14,051 bases of DNA from Chloroflexota bacterium (GTDB taxonomy: Bacteria; Chloroflexota; Anaerolineae; Anaerolineales; UBA11858). A model generated the notes under the pieces. It had not been told where the DNA came from, searched no databases, and worked only from the letters and a program-made list of their open reading frames with translations. How positions within the stretch are numbered: position 1 is the first letter of the stretch; each line of letters opens with the position of its first letter. Made by a program: the position numbers and the translations under genes. The stretch covers positions 1 through 14,051 of the forward strand of contig DAOUWT010000040.1 of the NCBI GenBank assembly GCA_030666985.1, in the 5' to 3' direction. Below are positions 6,771 through 12,562 of the stretch, in pieces.

Positions 6771-8782
6771 GCTTCCACCTCCATAGCTAGGGCCTCTACC
6801 ATGGCTTCGAATTGTGCCACTTCCCAACCTTGTACTTCAACCGCTTTGTTGGGACAGGCGCTGACACAGTTTCCACAACCTGAACAGTTGGCCGGGGTGA
6901 CCACAGCCCTTTGGACTTCCTTGCCATCTATAGTGATCGTTTTTACTGCAATTGCGTCCTCATACTCGCAAACCTCAACGCACTTACCAGTTCCATCACA
7001 TTTCTCTAGGTCAACTTTCGCTACGAACGGTTCCAGGATAACTTGCCCTTTAGCTAAGAGCGCGGACACTTTGGCCGCAGCCGCCGAGGCGGCGTTGCAG
7101 CTTTCCTGGATGTTCATGGGGCTTTGGGCCGTACCAGCCAGAACCACGCCGGGGACGGGTGTCTCCACGGGGCGCAGCTTGGGATGCACTTCCAAGAGGA
7201 AACGGTCATCACCCACGGGTATCTTCATCAGGTCAACCAGTTCAGGGACGGGGTTAGGTATTATGCCCACGGCCAATATCACCAGATCAACCGCCGCTTC
7301 GATTTCCAATCCGTTGGTCAGGTAGTCTTTGCCTTTCACCAAGACGGGATGAGTATCTCCGGCGGGCGCAGCCGCCACTTCGGGCCGTTCATCAACATGG
7401 AAACGTAAAAAGCGGACCATATTCTGAGAGGCTTCTTTGTAGTAGGCTTCGTGTTCAAGTCCGTATGTGCGAATATCATTGTAGAAGTCATATACATTGA
7501 GTTGGGGGAATTCTTCGCGCAACTCATTGACTTGGTGTAGGGCAGCGGTGCAGCATACGCGCGAACAGTAGTTGTTGAGGATGCCGTCGGGTTGGGGATC
7601 GTGAACCCCGGCGACGTGCCGGCTGCCCACGCAGTGGATGACGGCGATATCCCGTACTGGACGGCCATTCCAAGTCAATTCGTCAGAGCTTTCTCGAAAA
7701 CCCATATAACGGATGAATTGAGGTAAGGTCACTACTTCGGGTAGTTCTCCATAACCATAATCACCCTTGGGCGGTTCGTAGGGATTGAACCCTGTTGCCA
7801 TAACGATTGCCCCAACTTTAAGGTCAAAAGTTTTTATCGTATTTTCGAAAACAACCTCTTTCCCGTCAATATCAAGCGGTTTGCCATCATAATGTTCCCA
7901 ATCTACGGCCGGGTCGGAGGGATAACAGCCTTCGTAAGCGCGGTAAATGACCTTACGCTTAGTTAGGCCATAATTGAATTCATCCGGGATTTCTTGCGTA
8001 CACGCGGCCAAGGCGGCTTCGGCAATATCGCCGCTCACGCCCCGCGATTGTTGGCGGATTTGAACTTCGTAATTGCCAATATATCCACCGTAGCCTACCA
8101 TTTCTGCTGATGTGTAAAGGGTAATATTAGGATGTTGGGTTACTTTTTCTATCAGGTCATGCAAATCTTCGCGGGCCTGGTTGTTAGTTGGGAAAACAGT
8201 TTCCAGTTGAGCCATACGCCCGCCCAAAAAGGGCGTCTTCTCAATTAAGGTTACTCTGATACCGCGCCTGGCAATATCATAAGCTGATCGTAAACCGGCA
8301 ACGCCGCCCCCGATCACCAAGGCATGCACCTCGGCTTCAAGTTTAATCGCGTCAAGCGGCTTTAGCAAACGCGCTTTTGCCAGCCCGGCTAACATGAGGC
8401 GGATAGCCTTTTTGGTCGCTTCCCCCGGGTTATTACCATGAACCCAGCTATTCTGTTCGCGCAGTCCTACATGATGGTAAAGGTAAGGATTCAAACCGGC
8501 GCGGGAAACAGTTCCACGGAAGGTTTGCTCATGAAGGGAGGGCGCACACGCTCCAACGATGACGCGATTGAGGCCTTTTGATTTGATGTCTTCTTCGATT
8601 ATAGATTGGCCGACATCAGAACACATGGCCATGTTTGTGCGCGACACAACTACATTGGGCATTTCTCGTAAGGCGTCAGCGACTTTTTCACATTTGACAA
8701 CATCACTGATATTCCCGCCGCAATAACATGTGTAGACGCCGATTTTGATTTCTTCATTCTTGAGATCAGATGTTTCTGTCAT
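6767..8782 (-). CDS. HdrA/QmoB-like FAD and iron-sulfur protein, long form
   Basis: A 671-residue protein in the HdrA family. Residues 12-115 form the HdrA N-terminal domain (GVYTCYCGGN; MAMCSDVGQ; VGACAPSLHE). Residues 154-182 hold the FAD-binding GGGVAG motif; residue 384 on has CVGSR and YCSRVCC, conserved in HdrA. Two C-terminal ferredoxin motifs follow: residues 595-605 (CDGTGKCVEVC, only three Cys because Thr598 replaces the second) and 633-644 (CSGCGNCVSACP, complete). The inserted ferredoxin domain of canonical HdrA is degenerate: the region around 201-290 keeps the IPDEFNYGLTKRKVIY pattern but not its cluster Cys. It fits the QmoB slot, though no MvhD domain is fused at its end as in Desulfovibrio QmoB. 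AAGGAG lies 7 nt before ATG 8782. It probably pairs with the short HdrA-like protein at 8794 (inference). Confidence 0.88.
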   Translation of the reverse strand: MTETSDLKNEEIKIGVYTCYCGGNISDVVKCEKVADALREMPNVVVSRTNMAMCSDVGQSIIEEDIKSKGLNRVIVGACAPSLHEQTFRGTVSRAGLNPYLYHHVGLREQNSWVHGNNPGEATKKAIRLMLAGLAKARLLKPLDAIKLEAEVHALVIGGGVAGLRSAYDIARRGIRVTLIEKTPFLGGRMAQLETVFPTNNQAREDLHDLIEKVTQHPNITLYTSAEMVGYGGYIGNYEVQIRQQSRGVSGDIAEAALAACTQEIPDEFNYGLTKRKVIYRAYEGCYPSDPAVDWEHYDGKPLDIDGKEVVFENTIKTFDLKVGAIVMATGFNPYEPPKGDYGYGELPEVVTLPQFIRYMGFRESSDELTWNGRPVRDIAVIHCVGSRHVAGVHDPQPDGILNNYCSRVCCTAALHQVNELREEFPQLNVYDFYNDIRTYGLEHEAYYKEASQNMVRFLRFHVDERPEVAAAPAGDTHPVLVKGKDYLTNGLEIEAAVDLVILAVGIIPNPVPELVDLMKIPVGDDRFLLEVHPKLRPVETPVPGVVLAGTAQSPMNIQESCNAASAAAAKVSALLAKGQVILEPFVAKVDLEKCDGTGKCVEVCEYEDAIAVKTITIDGKEVQRAVVTPANCSGCGNCVSACPNKAVEVQGWEVAQFEAMVEALAMEVEA

Positions 8783-8793
8783 AGGTTTGCTCC

Positions 8794-10086
8794 TTAATTG
8801 CCGCCCTGAACGGCTTCTAGATGGGCAGCGGCTCCACTGGCTGCCGCGCTTGCGGATGCAATGCTATCCACGATATCCATGGGGGCAGTTGCTGCGCCAG
8901 TGGCAAAAATTCCTGAGCGATTTGTCTCGGTGGACGATATATTAGGCGCGGGGGATTTTATAAACCCATACTCGCCAACACCAACGCTGTAGACCGAGCC
9001 TGGGTTATATTGAGGCACCATGCCCACAGAAAGCACTATCATGTCGTGTGTGCGCTCAACGACCTGGCCTTCATCAATTAACTCTACTCTGACAACTGGG
9101 TTTTGATTTTCGTCTTCGGTGATTTTAGCCACTTTCCCTTTGACGAATTCAATTCCCATGGCCTGGGCGTTTTGGTAGAACTGGTCATATCCTTTCCCAA
9201 AGGCGCGGATGTCCATGTAGTAGAGTGTTATATCTGCCATAGGAAGCGCGCCGGCTATTAACATAGCTTGCTTGATGGCGTACATGCAACAAACCCGAGA
9301 GCAGTATTCAACCCCCAAGGTTTCATCGCGAGAGCCAGCGCATTGGACGTAAGCTATGGATTCCGGCTCTTTGCCATCCCCGGGGCGCAGCACGCGCGCA
9401 TACGGCCCGGTGGGCGCTAAGAGACGCTCCATCATTAGGCCATCAATCACGTTGTGCAAATTACCGGCACCGTATTCTTTTTTAGCGTCTATGGGCGTGG
9501 TCTCGAATCCCGTAGCCAAAACGATAGCGTCAACCTCTAGTTCTATCTCGTAGGCGGTTTGGGTAAAATCAACCGCGTCTGCGGGGCAAGCTCTGGCGCA
9601 CTTGCCGCACAATATACAATTTTCTATATCCAAGACCGCCAATTGCGGAACAGCCGTTGAGAATGGTACTCTAATAGCGCGGCGTGCCGTCATATTTAAG
9701 TCAAAGACGCTTGGCACATCTATGGGGCAAACATATTCGCACTGCCGGCAGCCGGTGCAATCATCTTCATCGACGTAGCGGGGTTTTTTGAGAATCTGGG
9801 CTACAAAGTGTCCATCAGCATTATCGATGGATTGTACTTCACAGTAAGTGAGAGTTTGAATATTGGCATGGTTGGCAACTGCCGACATTTTTGGGGTGGT
9901 GATGCAGCTACAACAGTCAAGGGTGGGGAAAACCTTGCTTAGTTGGATCATTTTCCCTCCAATACTGGGGTCTTTTTCCACCAAAACGACTTGATAACCC
10001 TGGTCGGCCAGATCCAACGCTGATTGCATCCCTGCAATCCCTCCTCCAACAACTAATGCGTCTGCTTTGATTTTATTTATATCCAT
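8794..10086 (-). CDS. HdrA/QmoA-like FAD and iron-sulfur protein, short form
   Basis: A 430-residue HdrA-family protein without the usual HdrA N-terminal domain; it begins directly with the FAD dinucleotide fold (LVVGGGIAGMQSA, residues 11-23). It keeps the LDCCSCITTPKM motif (Cys58, 59, 61) and the inserted ferredoxin domain with two complete [4Fe-4S] motifs: CTGCRQCEYVCP (110-121) and CILCGKCARACP (157-168). CAGSR and YCSRVCC occur at 249-267, and the second FAD element is near IFATGAA (393-399). In size it matches QmoA, but QmoA of sulfate reducers is described as lacking these ferredoxin sites, so the symbol is withheld. It starts 3 nt after the MvhD-like gene and ends 11 nt before the long HdrA gene, so the three are co-transcribed. 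It probably relays electrons through flavin between the sulfur-carrying partners and the QmoC-like protein. Confidence 0.88.
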   Translation of the reverse strand: MDINKIKADALVVGGGIAGMQSALDLADQGYQVVLVEKDPSIGGKMIQLSKVFPTLDCCSCITTPKMSAVANHANIQTLTYCEVQSIDNADGHFVAQILKKPRYVDEDDCTGCRQCEYVCPIDVPSVFDLNMTARRAIRVPFSTAVPQLAVLDIENCILCGKCARACPADAVDFTQTAYEIELEVDAIVLATGFETTPIDAKKEYGAGNLHNVIDGLMMERLLAPTGPYARVLRPGDGKEPESIAYVQCAGSRDETLGVEYCSRVCCMYAIKQAMLIAGALPMADITLYYMDIRAFGKGYDQFYQNAQAMGIEFVKGKVAKITEDENQNPVVRVELIDEGQVVERTHDMIVLSVGMVPQYNPGSVYSVGVGEYGFIKSPAPNISSTETNRSGIFATGAATAPMDIVDSIASASAAASGAAAHLEAVQGGN

Positions 10087-10089
10087 AGT

Positions 10090-10527
10090 TTATCCATCCC
10101 CTTTGCCCGCAAGTTCGTCTTGAACAAATCCAATTTCATCTAAAGTTTCGTTCATCTCTTTTACTTGTTTCAAAAAAGGCTTTTTACAAACAGTACAAAT
10201 GGCTGCCAGACGAAGCCGGCGTGTATTAAGACCGCGCTCTTGCATTTGCTTATAAGTGTTGTCAATAATTTGGGCGGTCCGCTCAGGGCCGCCTTTGTAA
10301 GGGCTGTCCGTGCCGCTGTACATTACGATAATGCCATCAATTCCCTTCTCGAAGGCGTTTATATAAAAGTCTTCCGAGAACATGCTGGGACATCGGACAG
10401 GTAGAATGCTGGTATTTGTGGCGTAGTGTAGATGTTGTTGCCCAACATAATCTGCCCCGGCATATCCACCGGATAGGGTTGCTATAACTAAAATCTTAGG
10501 TACTTTTGTTGACGTGGCTGCTTCCAT
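10090..10527 (-). CDS. MvhD/FrhD-family protein lacking its iron-sulfur cysteines
   Basis: A 145-residue protein aligned by eye to MvhD (delta subunit of F420-non-reducing hydrogenase, also fused to QmoB or HdrA). Shared landmarks are YAGADYVG near the N-terminus, ILPVRCPSMFSEDFYINAFEKG (split here for length: ILPVRC, then PSMFSEDF and INAFEKGIDGIIV) and the ERLRL-like RRLRLAAI near residue 104. In MvhD the CNWCSYAGAD and AGCHPGDCHY elements supply [2Fe-2S] ligands; here they read LSGGYAGAD and MYSGTDSPY, so those Cys are gone. Remaining Cys are 46 and a CTVC pair (111-114). It may be a structural adaptor or bind a different partner. The ATG at 10527 has AGAGGTG 7 nt upstream. It is 3 nt from the HdrA gene downstream. 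Confidence 0.75.
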   Translation of the reverse strand: MEAATSTKVPKILVIATLSGGYAGADYVGQQHLHYATNTSILPVRCPSMFSEDFYINAFEKGIDGIIVMYSGTDSPYKGGPERTAQIIDNTYKQMQERGLNTRRLRLAAICTVCKKPFLKQVKEMNETLDEIGFVQDELAGKGDG

Positions 10528-10562
10528 CAATTTTCACCTCTTTTAGAATGACCACTAATCAA

Positions 10563-10611
10563 TAATAGAGTTACGGCTTAGAAAAAAATAAATCTAAGCC
10601 GTACTCTATTA
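10563..10611 (-). terminator. Long hairpin between TusA 2 and the MvhD-like gene
   Basis: TAATAGAGT(T)ACGGCTTAGA at 10563-10582 pairs with 10593-10611 as a 19-bp stem with one bulged base and an A-rich loop. No clear T-tract follows on the minus strand. It could partly terminate or stabilise the mRNA, separating a small arsR-tusA transcript from the larger complex-encoding one; which role it plays cannot be told from sequence. Confidence 0.6.
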
Positions 10612-10630
10612 GGCCAAGGTAGAAACAAAA

Positions 10631-10879
10631 CTACTTCAGGCGGCGGATGAAAAGTTTGTCGTAGCCAGCAGCTTCCAGGTCTCCCACGTATTCGTGGCCG
10701 ACCTTTTTGCACCAGCGAGGCATTTGGGCTTTGGTGCCGGCATCACCGGACCAAATTTCCAGTATCTCGTTTACTGCAACGGCGCCAATAGCTTTCTTGG
10801 CTTCCAGGAGGGGGCCAGGGCACGCTACTGAGCGGGCATCTACAACTTTCGCGGCTTCAATTGAATTTAGGTCAGTCAT
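10631..10879 (-). CDS. TusA-family sulfur carrier, copy 2 (CPGP type)
   Basis: An 82-residue SirA/TusA-fold protein. The motif ACPGPLLEAKKAI places the persulfide-carrying Cys at residue 20; a further Cys lies in PRWCKKVGHEYVG. This CPGP form with the following PLLEAKKAIG is common among TusA proteins encoded beside Hdr-like genes, in contrast with the CPYP form at 4441. It lies 12 nt after the ArsR gene and has AAAGGAG 7 nt before ATG 10879, so arsR-tusA is a transcription unit. It probably supplies or collects sulfane sulfur for the HdrA-type complex downstream; this is inferred from context. Confidence 0.92.
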   Translation of the reverse strand: MTDLNSIEAAKVVDARSVACPGPLLEAKKAIGAVAVNEILEIWSGDAGTKAQMPRWCKKVGHEYVGDLEAAGYDKLFIRRLK

Positions 10880-10891
10880 GGTATTTCTCCT

Positions 10892-11188
10892 TTACGTAAA
10901 TAGACTTGGATGGCTTTTCACTAATGGACAATTCTGGATGAATTCATCTTCGACAATGCGGTAATAGACTTCTCTGCCTTCGCGGTGAGAGCTAAGAACG
11001 CCTTTATCTTTCATTAAATTAAGATGTTGAGAGGTATTTTGAAGAGAGGAATCAATGGCTTCAGCGACTTCGCTTACAGTACACTCACATTCACTGAGAG
11101 CCCAAATGATCAATATTCGTTGCTCGTTACCGAACACTTTGCAAAGCTCTGCTTGTTTTTGGGCTGATGCCTTCAATTTTTCATCCAT
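10892..11188 (-). CDS. ArsR-family winged-helix regulator with a CxC pair
   Basis: A 98-residue ArsR/SmtB-type regulator. Residues 12-80 contain the winged helix: LCKVFGNEQRILIIWAL, VSEVAEAI, recognition helix SSLQNTSQHLNLM and wing SSHREGREVYYRI. Four Cys are present: 16, 34, 36 and 87. Cys34 and Cys36 (SECECTV) lie where metal-sensing ArsR proteins have ELCVCDL, so metal(loid) sensing is possible; yet the linked genes are for sulfur handling, and a thiol-based switch like that of SqrR/BigR sulfide sensors, using one of these with Cys87, fits the context better. It is the first gene of the minus-strand block and is likely autoregulatory. The start ATG 11188 lacks a clear ribosome binding site. 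Confidence 0.88.
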   Translation of the reverse strand: MDEKLKASAQKQAELCKVFGNEQRILIIWALSECECTVSEVAEAIDSSLQNTSQHLNLMKDKGVLSSHREGREVYYRIVEDEFIQNCPLVKSHPSLFT

Positions 11189-11471
11189 TGTTTGCCAGTA
11201 GATACTCAGTCACTAAAACGATTGCTTTATTATGCAACTAACGGAAAGTATACTAGGATAAGAGAGATATAGTAGTACTTTTCATCACGGAAGACATAGA
11301 ATTTATTAGTAGCTCCTAATAGAAGAGATATATAAGACAGAAATGCGTTTTGGCGACTACGTTTCTAATTTGATGATAGCGTCTTTGGATGGATTTTATC
11401 TGGTCAGGTCATGAATTCATTTATGAGAGCTTGACGAAGTTGTCGGAGTTGTTTAATATGATGGGGATTTT
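11189..11471. other. Divergent intergenic region (283 nt)
   Basis: The region between the divergently read ArsR gene and the methyltransferase has no ORF. It is A/T-rich and holds the short dyads TTGC/GCAA (11222-11237) and TATTAG/CTAATA (11304-11321), candidates for the ArsR operator. I could not pick out a convincing sigma-70 promoter for arsR on the minus strand. Confidence 0.4.
11431..11459 (+). promoter_or_regulatory. Sigma-70-type promoter of the methyltransferase
   Basis: TTGACG (11431-11436), a spacer of exactly 17 nt, and TAATAT (11454-11459) match a vegetative promoter closely. Transcription would start near 11466, only a few bases before the first possible start codon at 11472. 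Confidence 0.65.
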
Positions 11472-12104
11472 ATGATACTACTCACAAAAAGGCGGATGGT
11501 GTTTTTTATGATTGTTCGTGCATTTCATTCTGTTCAAAATTATTTTCGGTGCAAAGCTTTTGCCTCCGTCTTGTTGCCTCATCTTGGGGATTGCCGGAGC
11601 GTCCTGGACGTGGGCACCTCCACCGGAGCGTTGGCTGCGAGCATATTTAGAGATCTGCCAGAATTGCACCTTGCCGGCGTGGATGTGGTGGTCGGTTCCC
11701 AGCCGCTTATCCCCATGGTCATGGGGAATGGCAAGCGCCTGCCTTTTGACGATGATGCCTTCGATTGCGTGATGCTGATCGACGTTCTCCACCACGACCA
11801 GCACCCAGGAGAATTATTGGCCGAGGCGAAAAGGGTTTCTAGGAAGCGTGTGTTGGTCAAAGATCATTATTGGGAAAATCGCTTAGACCTCCCCATCTTA
11901 CGCTTTCAAGATTATATAGGCAACAAGCCTTATGGCGTCAAGCTCCCTTATAACTTTCTTGATATGGAGACTTGGCTAAGCCTGTTCGAGAACATTGGCT
12001 TGGGGATAGCGGGGACCTCAAAGTTTAGGCTCAATGTATTCGATCTGCGCAAACATGTGATTTTTGAATTAGAGAAGTGCCCCCGGCGATACATCTATTT
12101 ATAG
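11472..12104 (+). CDS. Class I SAM-dependent methyltransferase (UbiE/Methyltransf_11 type)
   Basis: Up to 210 residues. SAM motif I is SVLDVGTSTGALAAS, the acidic post-I residue is in LAGVDVVVGS, and the later motif is LPFDDDAFDCVMLIDVLHH, ordinary for Methyltransf_11 proteins. The C-terminal part (KRVLVKDHYWENRLDLP and onward) is longer than the core fold and probably shapes the substrate site. The substrate cannot be predicted. Start choice is uncertain: ATG 11472 follows the promoter so closely that the mRNA would be almost leaderless, whereas ATG 11508 (MIVRAFHS) has GGTG 6 nt upstream and fits the family N-terminus at least as well. It is transcribed away from the sulfur block and ends before a terminator at 12236. 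Functional relation to the block is not evident. Confidence 0.8.
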   Translation: MILLTKRRMVFFMIVRAFHSVQNYFRCKAFASVLLPHLGDCRSVLDVGTSTGALAASIFRDLPELHLAGVDVVVGSQPLIPMVMGNGKRLPFDDDAFDCVMLIDVLHHDQHPGELLAEAKRVSRKRVLVKDHYWENRLDLPILRFQDYIGNKPYGVKLPYNFLDMETWLSLFENIGLGIAGTSKFRLNVFDLRKHVIFELEKCPRRYIYL

Positions 12105-12235
12105 GAATATTTGTATCACCTCCTCCGCTTGTTGAACGCCCACACCTGGAGTGATTCCCCCGTTGACCCCCTCCCGCTGGTTTATGACACAGTCCACTGA
12201 ACGTGATTAAGTGGGAAAAAATTAAGGAAAATAGA

Positions 12236-12259
12236 AGCTCCAGGCTGTTATCTGGGGCT
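12236..12259 (+). terminator. Probable terminator downstream of the methyltransferase
   Basis: AGCTCCAG (12236-12243) pairs with CTGGGGCT (12252-12259; one G-U pair) with an 8-nt loop, followed by TTTCGTAT. It lies about 130 nt after the stop codon. Confidence 0.5.
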
Positions 12260-12296
12260 TTCGTATAGGGCATGAGAACTTCCCTAAATCGCAGGA

Positions 12297-12366
12297 AACC
12301 TCTACCAATTTGCCGATATGCCAGTTCCCCTATTACCAATGTGCTAACTCCCCAATCTGCCAGTCC
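12297..12366 (-). repeat. Degenerate short tandem repeat, ATTGGCAG-like
   Basis: Read on the minus strand the stretch shows successive variants such as ACTGGCAG, ATTGGGGAG, ATTGGTAAT, ACTGGCAT, ATCGGCAA and ATTGGTAG, an irregular 8 to 10-nt periodicity. It resembles AT/GG-rich intergenic repeats; no coding frame explains it. Confidence 0.4.
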
Positions 12367-12478
12367 ACCAAACCCAGCAACTTCTCTGGTTGATGTGTGT
12401 AGGTCTCCAAGAGGGGACAAGTGACAAAAGCGCCACAATTTCCCATGATAAATTACATTATTCTAAATGTATTCTGCG

Positions 12479-12487
12479 TGATATAAT
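12479..12487 (+). promoter_or_regulatory. Extended -10 promoter element of the amidohydrolase
   Basis: TGATATAAT combines a perfect TATAAT (12482-12487) with the extended TGn element, which offsets the lack of a good -35. The leader to the chosen start would be about 70 nt. Confidence 0.55.
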
Positions 12488-12562
12488 GCTTTTACAGTAA
12501 GCAAATGTTATGAGCAAATGCCGCCCGCCCCGTTAAGCCATCACAGGAATCAGAGCGCAACG

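Larger units (their letters stand above)
12105..12562. other. Gene-free region with terminator, degenerate repeats and promoter
   Basis: No supported gene lies in this stretch; a 135-codon minus-strand frame at 12031-12438 overlaps the methyltransferase end and has no recognisable features. It contains the hairpin at 12236-12259, a run of degenerate short repeats at about 12297-12366 and an extended -10 promoter at 12479-12487. Confidence 0.6.

Noticed and set aside
6801..7325. Plus-strand 174-codon frame opposite the long HdrA gene.
   Set aside because: It is an antisense shadow of a strongly conserved coding region, with low-complexity Ser/Thr composition and no ribosome binding site.
6468..10530. 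A canonical methanogen-type HdrABC/MvhADG electron-bifurcating complex.
   Set aside because: No HdrB CCG-domain protein and no hydrogenase subunits are present, the membrane subunit is QmoC-like, and the MvhD-like protein lacks its cluster Cys.
2831..11188. An sHdr sulfur-oxidation cluster.
   Set aside because: The sHdr set (HdrC1, HdrB1, HdrA, HypC2/HdrB2 and LbpA) is not found; only the TusA/DsrE carriers are shared.
11222..11321. Firm assignment of an ArsR operator.
   Set aside because: Only short 4 to 6-bp dyads are present and no promoter for arsR could be fixed, so they are mentioned only as candidates.
12031..12438. Minus-strand 135-codon frame as a gene.
   Set aside because: It overlaps the end of the methyltransferase, crosses the repeat tract and terminator hairpin, and its product has no recognisable features.
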